Shown: positions 9,426-22,755 of the stretch, one piece after another | How positions within the stretch are numbered: position 1 is the stretch's first letter | Layout of the letters: every line of letters starts with the position of its first letter | DNA from: Beroe ovata | Taxonomy: Eukaryota; Ctenophora; Nuda; Beroida; Beroidae | Direction of reading: 5' to 3' | DNA: 60,047 nucleotides | NCBI GenBank assembly: GCA_946803715.1 | Contig: CAMPET010000070.1 | Span: 1,364-61,410, forward strand | Position numbers and translations under genes: made by a program | Notes under the pieces: model-generated | Told to the model about the DNA's origin: nothing | Database searches by the model: none | Seen by the model: the letters and a program-made list of their open reading frames with translations, nothing else

Positions 9426-12400
9426 GAGTGTAATCGGGACGAATGTAGCAGATAAGGGACGAGGACATAGTGCCCGTCCCAAGCCTCGTCCCCGACAAAG
9501 TGCTGAGAACCAGCTCAGTCTGCCGGCTGTCATGCCCCACGGAGTTAGGATGATGAGCGCACCAGGGCTGAAACGGGGAGGGGAGGAGGTGACACGTGGA
9601 GGTTGCTATAGCAACAATAACCATAGCAACAACAACAAGTCTGGGGGTAGTGATGGGAGAGCGTCGGTAGAGAGTTCTGGAGGAAGTTCAGAGCTCAGCA
9701 ACGAGTAAGCGAGGAGATCAGCATCGTACTGAGAGCATCACCTGCTGATTATGATGCTGCTGATTGTGATCGTGACTAATGATTGCGTCTGCCGATTCGA
9801 TGATAATGCTGATACTCACTGACAAGATCGTGACATAATCCGATAATGTCATGCCGTTGATTGGCACGATTGATTAAGCAATTGTAATTCTATTCTTTTC
9901 GTTACTGATCGAATGGTTTTGGCTGTACTTCTTGTGTAATGATCTTTTCACCAACATTCAACATCTGCATGTTCGATAGGTAGCCTCGACTTGACATAGG
10001 GGAGCCTTAATTTACATTGCATGTCAGTCAAGTTTGCTGTCACCTTATCAATGATCTTACGTACAAGTATTAATCAATGACTAACTTAAATACTCTATCG
10101 AATCAGAAAGCATAGCAAAAGCCATACAATATGATATGTATGATTATTATTCAGTGATTAAATTTTGATTACATAAAGCTGAACTAAGCCAAGAGTAATA
10201 AAATCCAAGGAATATTCTAGCATACCCGCCAAGTCATGATTGAGTCAAAATCAGGCAAAATTATAACCTTCCCACTGATTCAAGCACAGTCATTTTAATC
10301 TGGACTTTCTCCAAAAACTGCTGATCTCTCTTGCAGCAAATACCCTCACTCCCTCTCCATCATTTATACTAAACCTAGCCTCTTTCCCCTTCCAGCAAAA
10401 ACAGCTGACTGAAACAGCTGACCAGCTGATCTCTCTTGCCCCAAATGATTCCCCTCCTTCCCTCTCACTCCCCTCCCTCTCACTCTCACTCCATCTCACT
10501 CCTCTCACTCCCTCTCACTCCCTCTCACTCCCTCTCACTCTCACTCCATCCTTTACCTCTCCTCCCCTCTCAGACGAATCAGTGTTAGCAAGACAAAGAT
10601 ATCACCCCCATTCATCAAGACAGCGAGTTACATGATACAAACCAGTAGAGTCTCCTTCCAGGTGATAGGATGGTTAAAATTCTCGAACCGAACTTAATTG
10701 CGAACTTCTGATATATATATTCAACTCACATGATAACCAAGGTAGGTATAGCTTTATTTCAACTTATTTGAACTTAGTTTTAATCGAAATGTTGTTCCAC
10801 AGGATTTAGTGATCTGTGTGTTACACTGTCTCCAACATTTGATGGGAAGTAGGGGCAAAGTGTTAGCACCAAACGATGATTTGAGCGTGAAACAAATCTG
10901 CTACGAAATCGCTTTCAATGTACTAAAATGTGAGTTTTCATACCCACCATTTGTCCTAGTCCCCCTTCTTTCTAACCCGGCACCCAGTTTCACACTCCCT
11001 ACTCCCCACTCCCTCCCCCCACTCCCCCACTCCCCCAGTCTCACACTCCCCCAGTCTCACACTCCCATCATTCTCAGACAGATCAGTGATAGAAGATGTG
11101 TTGACCGAATCGCATTTCTACGGGACATTCCACCAGTTACAGGAAGTACATCAGCTAGTGACGATTCTTACCTTCATACAGTACATCATCGAGCAACCAC
11201 TGCCCAAAGACAATGTCTATCACACAGAAGTGAGGTAAGTGTGGAGAAATGTGTATGGGTAAAGGGGGAGGAAGGGTGTGGAAATGGTGTGGCAAGGGTG
11301 ATCGGTGGTGAAATGTCGCATGGTTACGCAGATGGCAGGCTCGAAAATTGTGAAGAGATTATGGTGGGGCAATTGGCGTGCGAATTGTAGCGTATCCACT
11401 CTTTTTGATACTAGAAATTTCAGAGAAGTGGTGTTTACTGTTTCACAACTGTATCTAGAATACTTATTAATCGTTAGGGGTTTGGCCTGGTTAACTAGTA
11501 ACTGTGCTGATACTAAGTTTTATAATATGTGAAGCTAACTTTATATCATGATATATCAGTATTGGCTATTGGGTCGCTATTTCCAAGATGTTCATATGTA
11601 ATTGACTATTACTGGGTTGCCACTTATACTAATTATACTAATTATACTAATTAGTAATTACCGTGCATCATGGTTTCAGGTCGATACTTCGGGCGCTCTT
11701 CATGCATAAGATTCACATTGACGCCTCCTTTGCTCGATCAAGGATAAAGGTAACTTATTTCTAATGAGATCCAAAAATATTTCTTAACACCACCATTCAT
11801 CTTTGAAAGCTCCAATATTCAGCATCAACTCAATATTCGTCCGACTGGAAACATTTCCTTGTGTTTCAGTTTAACGCTGCTACAGTCATACACCTGCTCC
11901 CCGAGGAAGACAGGGAGGAGTATGAGAAGAGCACTAAAACTGATATCAGTGCTCCGCCTTACTACGCCCGAATCAATAAAGTCAAGGTGAGAATAAGGAA
12001 TGTAATGAGGAATGTAATGAGGTGTAGTGAGGTGTAGTGTAATGAGGTGTAATGAGGAATGACTTGTCATAGCCGGTTCACACTTCTTTTTTTGTTAATA
12101 AAATTGAGAAATGAGGAGTTTCATTCTAGCAAATCAGATTCCGCCATGATGATGTGCACACGTTGCGCGCCCCTGTTCTACTCAGTGAACTGAAAAGTCG
12201 TAGAAAGGAGACGCGCAGCGCGGAGACGCGCAGAGACGCGCAGCGCGCGCGGAGTATTTGGGTCACGCAGCGCGGGAACACATGATGATGATCAGAAGAA
12301 GCTTCTTCTTGCGTCTAAGATCGACTATTGGAAATTCTACTATACCAACATTCTATTCTCTAACTCAATGACAAAGTATTCACAGAACCAAGTGGATGAC

Positions 12401-15400
12401 GTCATAGCGTCGCTGCAGCAGCGGTTCAAGTACCACCATTCGCCCCCCGCCGACCACACCACTCTGAACAACGACCCTGGGTTCTACAGGTTGGTTTTTG
12501 TGGATGAATGATTGGCTTACGAGTGGTCGCCACAGAATGTAACCTGTTCTTTTCTAATTCGAGGCAGTTCCCTCAGAATCTCGTGATTTGTTGGATGTTA
12601 TGTTCGGTCGCGTTTTCATTCCTTAGGCCCTAATCCGTCCTAATCCTCCAGAGATCCCGAGTTCAAAGATCTCCTCGTCTTTTCCCATACTCTGAGAGAA
12701 GAACTCACCGGGTTGTCGCTCATTCGGGACTCCTCCCTTGTCCTACAGGAACGGATACTATCTCACGTTGTGTCCACTCTACAGGGACTTGTTGTCAGGG
12801 GATACGATATTATTCAGACGCATGCGGGATCAGGTAGGTGTGTCACGCCGAGTTAGGGTAATGTTGCGTTACTATCACGCCGGTTAAGTCCGGTTTTATA
12901 GCAAAATCACGCCGGGTACTATATAATACCGACTTCCCTCGCAGGATCGCTGTCAGCGTATCTAGCATCTGTGTTGGATGGTAACAAGTGCAAGTTGAGG
13001 GTCTGTGGGTGTAGTCCGGGTGATATACCTCATCTACAGAGAACTATCTCCAAACAGTCCATCAAAAGTGAGTGGATTGTTTCACTTAGAAAAGTTTGAA
13101 AAGATTTTAGACTCTGAAATGCGAAAAGTGCTTTGAAAAGTGTACCAAATGTTCAGATAAGTGTACCAAAGTCTACCTAATCCATTGTACTTGTTTGAGA
13201 TGTGTTTAAAACTTATTTGAACCACGACATAGTCAGTTCAAGCAGTCACTTTATTTCCGGACATCGTCTTATTAGCAACAACTTGCATGTTGCCATAGCT
13301 ACACACATCGCAACACGTTGCACATCTATCTTGTTAGATTGAATACAATTCTGTTACTGAAGTGAGATATACGATGATGATGAAATCTCTTTCTATCATT
13401 AATAAACACTGGTTAAGTCTATTAAACTGCTGTAAGGGGTTACTATTGTAGAGAAGATAATGACGTCATAATGACGTCTGGGATGGCGTATTTTAAGCGT
13501 GGGCGACCGGGCATTGTCAATTTCAAAACGTTCCCCGGGCCTCCCAGCTCCCTATTCCTCCAATCCTTGGGAAATTTGGTGTCGATTTGTGGGCCAATTT
13601 TTTCTATTTAGGTTACGAAACTTCCCAACCACTCTCCCTCACCCAGTAACTGCCGCTCTAGCCACCTAATGATCTTGGAATGAAATGTGTTGTTATTACG
13701 GGTACACTTACCCTTTTTAAGACAAACACCTGGTTATAGATATCGTCTTCATAACAACAACTCTATAAAGAAGAATGAAAATAGATGATTTCCAGCTGCT
13801 AATTACCTACTTATCCAATTACCCCCAATTATCTAATTAACACACTCTCACCCCAGACTCGGAGTTGATATCCACCCCGTTTCTCGACTATGCGATCCCT
13901 GAGAAGCCGGCTGTGCAAGCCATCGTGTGCTCGCCCCCCAATACGATGACAGCTGTGGAGGAACCATTTAGATATGCCCTCTACGAAGGAGGTAATATAT
14001 GTTCAAACGCAAGGAAATGTCTTATTATGTTGAGATTTATCTTGGGATGAGAGGGAGTTTTCCGCTGTAGTCTATGAAATGGGATTCATTGACCATCAAT
14101 CTGAAGTAGTGATAGCTATGAGAGTCGAAAAACTATCAATTTGTGTTCTGCACTTTTACTCCAAACCCTCCTACTTTGAACGTGAACTCACACCCTCCTA
14201 AACCAGCAACTCCATGCTCCGTTGCAAAGTTATTTTACACGACGTGGATACGTGTGTATTTTGTGGTTTCTAATTAATTTGCCACACACGCACACACACA
14301 TACACGGCGCTCAGTGTAAAGAACTGAACACGTTCTGACCTTGGATAAGACCATGAAAACTGTTATGTAAGTTCTGAGGCCTTTACACACGTCTAGCGAA
14401 ATATGTTGGACATGCTATCGTATTCTGTATAGACTTTGTTGTGGATAGAAGTGTAGGAGTGTGTGAAACGTGTGCACTCTGTTCTTCAATTACTTAATTA
14501 CTGATGTGAGATGTCTGATTCTGTAGAACTGGTGACACTGGTGTGTGGACCAAATAAACCTAGGGAGAAAAGTTTTACATTCTAGTCATCACATACAGGA
14601 CAAAGTGCAGTTATCTTTTCAACTATGACGAATTCAACAGCTAGGCGTAAAAACTCTGATCTTTTCAGTTTTATTTGGTCCAAAACAGGATATCCAACAT
14701 CATATTCAGCTCATTCAAAGTGACCCAATATCCGTTTATAACAACTGTTTAATCCAACAACCTTGTTTTTCAGATTACAGTGTTGCAGGGGAGAAGGTTA
14801 AGAAACAGCAATCTTCACTCAGGCAGTTCATTGTTCATCAGACAAAGACACTCAGGAAAGCACTAACGTGTGAGTGAATAAGACGTCCCTGTTTCTTTGT
14901 TTGTTGTTGTTGTTGTTGTTTGTTGTTTTGTTATTTGGTGTGATTCAGATCGAACAAATATTGATTGGGACCAAAATTCGTGACTTTAGACTCGACATTC
15001 CATTGATACTTACGTAGACGCGAAAATTCAAATTTTGAATTCATCATGAAGTGGTAACATATTTACCGATTGATAACAATTTGTAAATCAAACACATTAG
15101 TTGGGTAAACAAGTAAATAGGATAGGCCTCAGATTCGTGATTTTCTAAGATCGCTAGATCATAATATCAGCCATTTATCAACGATCAAATAGATTCTATA
15201 GGTTGTGACGGCAAATTCACTTTATGCCCTTTAAGGAAATCTATCACGATTCACTCGTCCAAAATGATCATATTGTTATCCGTTCATAGCTCAGAGAGGG
15301 CGTTGACATTTCTGCATGTCATTTGATTTTCGCGTTCTTTTGTTTTCAGAGTTTGGAAGGGACACTTATTCAACCACAACACACGAATTAGTAACCGCAA

Positions 15401-16965
15401 ACATATTCACTATCGAAATCATATTCCGTCTAAGTGAAAGTAACAGAAACCGAAGATCAAACAACTAAGTCAGAATCGGCACTTTTAACGCTCGGTCACA
15501 CAATAAAACGCAGTATTTGTGACGCGCATCGACATTTGATCACTTTGACATACAAATTTACAACACTTACATTGACATGAATAGGACGCGCGCGTGGGAT
15601 TATTGCGCGCGATATCAGTCCTCTCTTTCGCGCGAAGCAGATAACGCCTGTCATGACAGGCGTTATCTGACATCATAGCAGTCAGTCATGAAATTTTGCA
15701 TTCGAACTGAAAGACATGATATTGATCAGGAAATATCGAACAAATACAGCAGAATTTCATTTGTTTGATACTCAATTAAAGTTTAGAAACACTATTTACC
15801 AAAAAACCAATTTCTGACTTATTCATTTCAGATCCGAAAGTTACAACTGTAATCTACTTCACACTCTCACGCAATTTCCAAGAAAATGAGGGTGTGGTCA
15901 GAAACTGTTTAGAAGAATTCAACGAAAAATGTGAAAACCCTGCTCATCGGTAAATAAACTTGATTCAAAACCCTTTTATTAAAAAGTACAGTTCTTAAGA
16001 AACTACAGTTCTTAATAAAAACAGTTTGTCAATCGTGGTGGATATAGTGACGCCTTCGTGGCTCTGCAGTGGCGCCCTGGCGGCGCCCTTTTCACCGATA
16101 TCCCTCTCCTCACAGATTCAGCCCCATTCCAGTCCTGCAAAGTGTGAGGCATGAGATGATGGGGAATAAGTCCGATAATTCCTCGTCAGAAAAACCGTCA
16201 ACGAAAGAGTTCTACAAGTTCATTGAACCGAGCTCTGGGTTTGCGGGGGGGTTTCTGACTGTCCTCTATCGGAAAGTAAGTTTGAGAATTGAGATAGAAT
16301 ATTAACTTGTATTGAGTATTCGTAAATCGGAGTATTCTAAGTTCCAGCTTTAAGTAATTGCTTCTAATGCTTATGTTTCTCTTCTATAGTTTTCAATCTG
16401 TATGGTTTGCAATATTGTTACTATTGCAGATGCAATCTTTGTAACGTCACAATTTTTACAGATGCCCGAAGATCCGAAACCCGTGGCACCACCTGAGGAA
16501 ACAGTACAAACCTCCACGACCAACCTCAATGTCCGGACAAACCAGAGTAACGTCCTTCTCTCATCTCGGGACTCGGTATCACATACAACCCCTGGTCCCC
16601 CGACCACCACGACAACCCATACCAAGCGGAAGAAGAAGGGTCACAACAAGGTCATCTCCATGGGGATGGACAATGAATTTGTGCCACTTGCCGGTGATAT
16701 CACGAAGCTAGCTCTGGTGGAGAAAGCTCAGACGATGCAGAACTTTAAGAAGGAGTTTATAGAGAACTACGAGATGGTGATGGGACCGGGAAGCAGGGCA
16801 AAGATGAACAAGTTAAAACCAACAAAGCCGAAGAAGGAGCCGGAACCGATATTGCCGAAAGTGAGTCATGTGATCACCAAGGCTATGGAGAGCCGAAAGA
16901 GGGACAAATATAACCAGATTCCGATACATAAAACTGTGATCGAACATCCCCATCCCTTCAAGTAA
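9361..16965 (+). CDS. NSUN7: NSUN7-like RNA methyltransferase-fold protein
   Basis: NSUN7 belongs to the NOL1/NOP2/Sun m5C RNA methyltransferase family. Fourteen exons join with consistent phases: 9361-9704, 10574-10661, 10803-10929, 11078-11234, 11680-11749, 11870-11986, 12386-12489, 12652-12833, 12945-13067, 13857-13991, 14774-14869, 15832-15949, 16116-16275 and 16462-16965. This gives 774 residues; human NSUN7 has about 718. Family signs are VKQICYEIAFNVLK early, HIDASFARSRIK with HLLPEEDREEYE, and the SAM-site-like THAGSGSLSAYLAS. The motif VI region reads YFTLSRNFQENEGVV, where relatives have TCS, and motif IV reads VCSPPNTM instead of a Pro-Cys pair, so the enzyme is probably inactive. 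The C-terminal exon is Lys/Pro-rich and disordered. Exon 1 is low-complexity Asn/Ser/Gly; it is supported only by its phase fit, and translation could begin at 10632. Confidence 0.85.
10440..10560. repeat. CTCTCACTCC minisatellite
   Basis: Pyrimidine-rich repeats of CCCTCTCACT immediately before the acceptor of NSUN7-like exon 2. It may act as an extended polypyrimidine tract; that role is inferred. Confidence 0.8.
12153..12282. mobile_element. Small inverted-repeat element, family B copy 3
   Basis: Begins TGTGCACACGTTGCGCGC and ends CACGCAGCGCGGGAACAC. It shares CAGTGAACTGAAAAGTCGTAG with the 1515 copy. The centre holds a short array of GAGACGCGCAG units. ATGATGAT flanks both sides, compatible with a target duplication but ambiguous because it is itself repetitive. 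It lies in an intron of the NSUN7-like gene. Confidence 0.65.
15638..15669. repeat. Perfect 32-bp palindrome
   Basis: CAGATAACGCCTGTCA is followed directly by its exact reverse complement with no spacer. It lies in a CGCG-rich patch inside a NSUN7-like intron (14870-15831). It could be a foldback-element centre or a protein-binding site; no function can be assigned. Confidence 0.95.
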
Positions 16966-18530
16966 ATTTTGATTGTGGATTATGGATATGCGCGAGATTT
17001 GAGATTTGTTAGGGCGCCGGTTTATTAGGGTCAGCACATAAATGAGGTAAAAAAAGGGCGTGGCCCAAAAACCGATTTCTCCATTGCGTACAGTGCGAAC
17101 ATTTTTTCTGGTGTTTCTAGAGACCTATTGGGGCCTACTAGAAGTGGAATCAGATTCATATCAATTAGTTTCTCAAACGTCAAATTTTGGCAATGTATGC
17201 CCGGACTAGTACATAAATGAGGTCCTGAGATGATGATGGATATGAAACAGATGACTTTTCTGGGTAACTGAGTCACCGTGGTTCGAGTGACGTAGAGACT
17301 AGAGACTATGAAGTTATCCTAAGATAACTAATTTGTAGATTGATTCGATACAATGATACTGATAAGATTTTCGATATGACCCTATCAAAGAGAGTCACGT
17401 GTTGGCACCGTTTCTATAAGATTAAGTAATTTGTTCCAATTTGAAGATGATATCATGTGAGTTTTATGTCACCAAGATGAAATGTTGGATTGGAAATTTT
17501 ATTCACATAAATAACTTGGAAGTCGTTGTTTTATTTCGAGTCTAAATAGGCGTCAGGGCTTGTATCATGATTATCTAACGCTACGAGAGTCTGTTTTTTC
17601 CTTAAAACGTCACACAAAATATAGATAAACGACCCATGGTCCACGGAAACCATGTTCCCCATGTTACCTGCTGAAATTCCTCCAATAACTTCAGCCCTCT
17701 ATTCATGTGAACTGCACGGAACGTTAGGAGCAGCGTGTGTTTCCATGTGCTCTGTTTTGTGATCGTTGTTATTGTAGGGCGGGAGAAACACAATGGAACC
17801 GGGTTTGTGAACAATGTGCTCGCACGACCACCGGAAATTGATGGGAGTGTCAGTGATAATTAAACCTTTAAGAGGGGGAGTTAACTTGGTGACGGAAACG
17901 AAGATTTAGATATCGGAGCGTACCCATTCTGTTGGCGCCACTAAACAACAGCATTGGAATTTCACGCTTGAGATTGGGTGTTAGTATTGCTCCCCTATAA
18001 TACTCTCAACTCTGTGATCACACGACAATTGTCAATTAACTGACATCTTTCTGTGCTGCAAGTGCAATAGATCAGAGTCGTCATACATCATATAACACAC
18101 GAGCATAATCGCCCCTTGCAGGATGTCTCCCTAGTCCCTATCCTCGCTGGCGGGATTTTGCCCCGGGAATCTTGATTGTGCCGAGTCGACGGTAGGGAGA
18201 ACCCTACATGCACAACATCGTCACTTGCACTTTAAGTTTATAGTTGCGATCCATGCTTACAGTTTACACACTCCGTTGATCCATCATTTTCCGCAATTTT
18301 CCATTAGATTTAGTGTGCATCATAATCTTTCCTTTTAACCGTCACCTCACTTTTATTGGAACCGTATTTGAATTGCGGCCTCCACACTCCACTGCTATGC
18401 GATCTAACGTCCACTGTCAATTGTCATGTCAACTTATTCCACGCACCCTCGACCCGCCATATAATCCTAGTAATGAAATATGCTCCTTTAATCTTGTATT
18501 TGCTCACAACCTCTCCTAGATTGTCAGGAT
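16966..18530. other. Intergenic region between NSUN7-like and PAN genes
   Basis: Contains the 3' flank of the NSUN7-like gene and the 5' flank of the PAN gene. Apart from a diverged element at about 18117-18211, I see no gene or structured RNA. A CATATAAT segment near 18458-18465 could serve as a core promoter for the next gene. Confidence 0.5.
18117..18211. mobile_element. Diverged family A element
   Basis: The left end TTGCAGGATGTCTCCCTAG pairs imperfectly with the right end GGTAGGGAGAACCCTACA. It carries CCTCGCTGGCGGGATTTTG, the complement of the interior of the 20.57 kb copy. A clean target duplication is not visible, so this is probably an old copy. Confidence 0.5.
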
Positions 18531-19663
18531 ATGAGGGTCAGTGTGGCCATAGCTGTGCTCCTGCTGGTGCTCTTGCAGCTTCACCTCGCTGCTGGGAAGA
18601 AAGACAAGGGAGAGGGAAAAGAAAAGAAAAAGGACGGTTGTGACAAATGGAAGAAAAACCTCAAGAATTGTCTGAAAAAAGGTGTGTGCAATGTGGATGA
18701 CTATGATATTGATTGAGATTCCTTGATCGGAATTATCACGGAAATGTTCGTTTTTAAATGTACGAGTTGCCCTAATTTTCACTGATTCCAGGATGGAATC
18801 CATCTAGTGACGAATTGGACATTGAAGAGTGTCCCACGAAGAATGGTAAGATCAAGGGAAAGAAACTGAAGAAATGTGAGAAGGCTGAGACCAGTTATCT
18901 GAAGGCTGGTTGTCCGCCACTCTGCAAAAAGGAAGAAGAAGAGATTGATGAAGGGGGCGAGGAAGAAGAAATTGATGAAGGTGCAGGAGGTGAAGAAGAA
19001 GGTGGGGCTGGTGGTGAAGAAGAAGGCGGGGCTGGTGGTGAAGAAGGTGGGGCTGGAGGAGAGACCGGTGGGCAATGTGTGAAGAACCCGGCAACTATAG
19101 CCGAGTGCATGCTCAACGGACAAGCACTCCCTGCCGCTCAGATGACACCCGGTTACTATAACGGGATACCCGACTACTCTGCCTGTGTAGCCAAGTGTCA
19201 GAGTCTACCTGGATGTGAAGCTATTGTGTTCAAACCTGCTCCTCAGCGATGCTTCGTGAAGACTATCAACTACAACAGAACCCCTCTCAACGATGCTGCT
19301 TCAATCAGCGCTGAAATGTGCTGTATCCGGGGTGATTGCCACTGTGAGGACGGCGGTGGCGATGAGGAGGGTGGCGAGGAGGAACAAGGTGGCGCTGTCG
19401 GCGGGACAATCGCTGAGTGTACCCTGAGTGAGATAAATCTGCCCGGAGCCCAACTCACCCCTGGTTACTATGACGGATTCCCTACATTCGAATCCTGTGT
19501 GGCTAAATGTCGCACAACACCGGGCTGCAGAGCTATTGGGTACAAGCATGAGGCGAAGAGGTGTTTCGTTAAGGGCGCCGGTTATGGCGCAGCGGGACCA
19601 AACACCACTGGGAGACCGACATCGAGTCTGGAAATGTGCTGTCTGGAGGGAACATGCAACTAG
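18531..19663 (+). CDS. Secreted protein with two PAN/apple-like domains and acidic linkers
   Basis: Two exons, 18531-18681 and 18792-19663, give 340 residues. Residues 1-22 form a signal peptide (hydrophobic AIAVLLLVLLQLHLAAG) followed by a Lys-rich stretch. Then comes a small Cys-rich segment and a linker made of repeated EEEGGAGG units. Two homologous domains of about 85 residues follow, at 19080-19350 and 19405-19660. Each has TIAEC, PGYY(N/D)G, CVAKC, PGC.AI and RCFVK, ending in a Met-Cys-Cys, the cysteine spacing of PAN/apple modules that bind protein or carbohydrate. A second acidic Gly/Glu linker separates them. The two domains clearly arose by duplication. The likely place of action is extracellular; ligand unknown. 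Classification as PAN-like rests on the Cys pattern. Confidence 0.82.
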
Positions 19664-22600
19664 TGATGGGGAGGACAATATATGTTTGCAAAAATTAATG
19701 AGATTGAGAAAGTAGTAGCAAGAGAAACTGCTGAAAACTTTAGAGTAAATGATTTTGTTTCCAATAACTGCTGATATACTTTAACTTTAATAAGATTTGA
19801 TTTTCGCGTTTTTGTTGTGTTTGCTTCCCATAGGTTTGAAATAAGTTCACAGGCTACCACTTCTTGCACGTGCAACCAACTGCACTTCCTATTTCCATAG
19901 CAACACGCATGCCGTGACGCACAGCAAATTTAGGGGGATCATCAGATTTACGATTGCAATATCCCGCAATCAGTCACATATCGTTATCCTACTTATAAAT
20001 CGGACACTTTATCATCATTCAATCGCATTTCGATCGCACAGAACAAATTAAGTTCGTCGATATTCAGCACTTTTTCAAGAAATATATTATTAATCACGCT
20101 AAGCTGAAACCGGGATACACGATTATATCTATATTGCATCCTGATTACAGTATATGATCGCTCTTCGGGATACGTCACCTTGAATGGATATATCCCGAAA
20201 TGCGCTGTTTTTCTTTCTTGAAATATAGTTGGGTAGTTAGGTGTTCTTTCTTTAAATGTAGTTGGGTAGTTAGGTGGTCGAATACTCGAATAGAGCTGGG
20301 CTCCTATTCCTCTATTCCATGTTAGATTGGATCTTGTTATTTCGGATATCATCAGGCATCGCATCAACTTTTATCAGTCTCTTTCCTACCCCACAACCCC
20401 TTTATTTCAAAATTTTGAATTTCTTCCTAGTCCTACTAACAGCGACTGCACGGTGTATTAGGATTACTATTAGTTAGGATTATGGTTATGCTATATACAT
20501 AGGTTGCTTCACTCATGCCTAGTGTAACTATAATCGGGAGAATAGTTTCATCATTAGGTCATGACGATTTTGTAGGATTTTACCCTACCGTCGGTGCACG
20601 CGATTTTCAATCCGCCCCGACGGTAGGGCGGAATTTAGCAGCTTTACAGCACTTTTTGCTTGCCAGGGATAAAATCCCGCCAGCAAGGGTAAGGTGAAAT
20701 CCTACAATGACGATTGAGTAGGTGCGTGGTTCATGTGTAAGTGTTTATATGCGGGAATCTGTTTACCGCCACACACGTATAATTCTACACCACTTTATTC
20801 TGATCGCTTAATATTTTCCATTTTACAGAATTATTCTCGCTTGAATTGCAGTATGTAAGGCATCATCAATTTGACGTCGATCGCATGGCCCCTCATCTAT
20901 CTCAAGCATCTCTGCGCCTGAAGACTCATTTGAAGGTCACCCGTCACATGAGTATAAACCACCTTATTTTATTATTATTATTATTATTATTATTATGAGT
21001 GACGTGTTGACAGTAATGTGACAAGGATGTGTTGAACATCAATCACCTATATCATAAACCACGACTATTATCAAATTACATCACAACATGTGCGACATCC
21101 CATGCTGAAAACAATGACACTAGTTGTTGTTTTTTCATTAATTTCAAACGTTCAATCACATCCAGCTGACACTATAACTGCCCGCGTGTTGACTGACACC
21201 ATAATATCATTCCACTATTAGTATTACTGCTAAGCTCATTACTAAACATCCACGAGAAACCGCATTTTTGAGAGTATCCTCATTTGCTTGATTGCCAGAA
21301 GTTCTTACTGATACCGATAACCAATAACCAAGTGTTCCATCCGTACTGCTATACCAATACCGATACATTTTTGCAGCAAAACCACACGCTGTTTGAAATT
21401 GAGGGGGGATTACTGGAAGGGTATGATTGAGTATCAGACTGATTCTTGTTCACATGGTATCCTGCTAACAGCACTATATCGACTTTCTAGTAAAAGACGC
21501 CACTCATGTGAAGGTGTACCGAGGCTCAGGTAATTGATTGGATGTCAAATATTTTGGTCGCATCATTGATCATCAATAACCAATCAGTTTAGTAATTAAC
21601 CTCCTTGGAATTAAATAGAATCATTTGAAGTGTGAGACAATGAATACGGCCCAATATTAAGTTGGTACTTTGGGGCTCTAGGTTTATTAGAAGCTTGTAG
21701 GAAACAATTTCATTACGACACTACTGCTTCTTGTGTAGCGTACATTGTCATTTATAATTCCGATACGATATATATACTTACTTCATGTGTCGAAGTGAAC
21801 ACTGAACACTAGCGCTAGGAGAAAATATGGCGTGGGGAATGGAGCAATATTCGTACTCTCTAGGTATCACTTCAAGTCACACTTCATGTATAATATGAAC
21901 GCTGTACTTACGTCATTATAACGGTTAATATTGTTAAAATAAAGATTTTATTAAATCGAATAATTATTTTATTTGAGGAGTTGTCACTTGTCACAGTAGC
22001 TGTCTGCGGTTATCCTCGTTTTGTGCCCCTTTTCCGCTATTTACTGACAATCATTTGTGATTATTTAGCAATCTCAACAAATATCCGAATCAAAGTCTAA
22101 ACATACTGGATCAACTATGACACAACTTAGTGAAGTAGGTAGATAGTATCTATATTACCAACTCACTACGTAAACGTTGCTTTGTGACCCTATAAATGGC
22201 TTGATATAACGTACCTACCATGTGTTATGTGAATCGATAAAATTCTGATTTCTGATTTATGAATATATTAATGACAAAACCTTCATATGCTATGTTGGTG
22301 TCTCATACCATCATGCATCATGCATAATACAGAATTGCAATAACAAAATGACAACACACACACACATAGTATCGTGATAGGTGTCAATCGAGAATAGTTA
22401 TTGAGAGCTAATGTGTCACCATCACATGTCATTGTGTTGATACAAATTGTATCTCACTCAGTAGCTGTTACTAAGTCGACACATTGTGATTGTGTTTGTG
22501 AGGGACATGGTTCCTCTCAAGATATGTTTCTCTCAAATTATTTCCCGCAACCATAGTGATAACCATAAATAACCATAGATATTACCATAGATAGGTGTTG

Positions 22601-22755
22601 GTCGTTTGTTTTATCTTGATTCTCATTAATATGGATTTGCTCACAGTCAGTTCCAATCTAAATCTTTACCTAGCCGCCAATTTGCGATTGTCATAGTCAG
22701 ATGTTCGCATTGAGTGGTTCCGATTTGATATTTCTATGCCAAAAAACTACCCAGA
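19664..22755. other. Gene-free interval
   Basis: No convincing coding frame on either strand over 3.1 kb. It holds a 44-bp fragment (about 19798-19841) matching part of the tandem array in the EFR3 intron, a TTGCACGTGCAA palindrome (19864-19875), the family A element at 20570, an ATT microsatellite near 20975 and a short CA run near 22350. It may include the upstream region of the receptor gene. Confidence 0.6.
20570..20706. mobile_element. Small inverted-repeat element, family A copy 2
   Basis: A 137-bp copy. It begins TTGTAGGATTTTACCCTACC and ends AAGGTGAAATCCTACA, with flanks ATGACGATT on both sides (20561-20569 and 20707-20715), a perfect 9-bp duplication. It shares the GATTTTCAATCCGCCCCGACGG centre with the 2009 copy and adds about 60 bp. 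The clean duplication suggests fairly recent insertion. Confidence 0.8.

Noticed and set aside
18516-19678. Minus-strand Pro/Ser-rich frames opposite the PAN gene
   Set aside because: They are the antisense of the GGA/GAA-rich acidic linkers; the plus strand has a signal peptide, splice sites and conserved cysteines.
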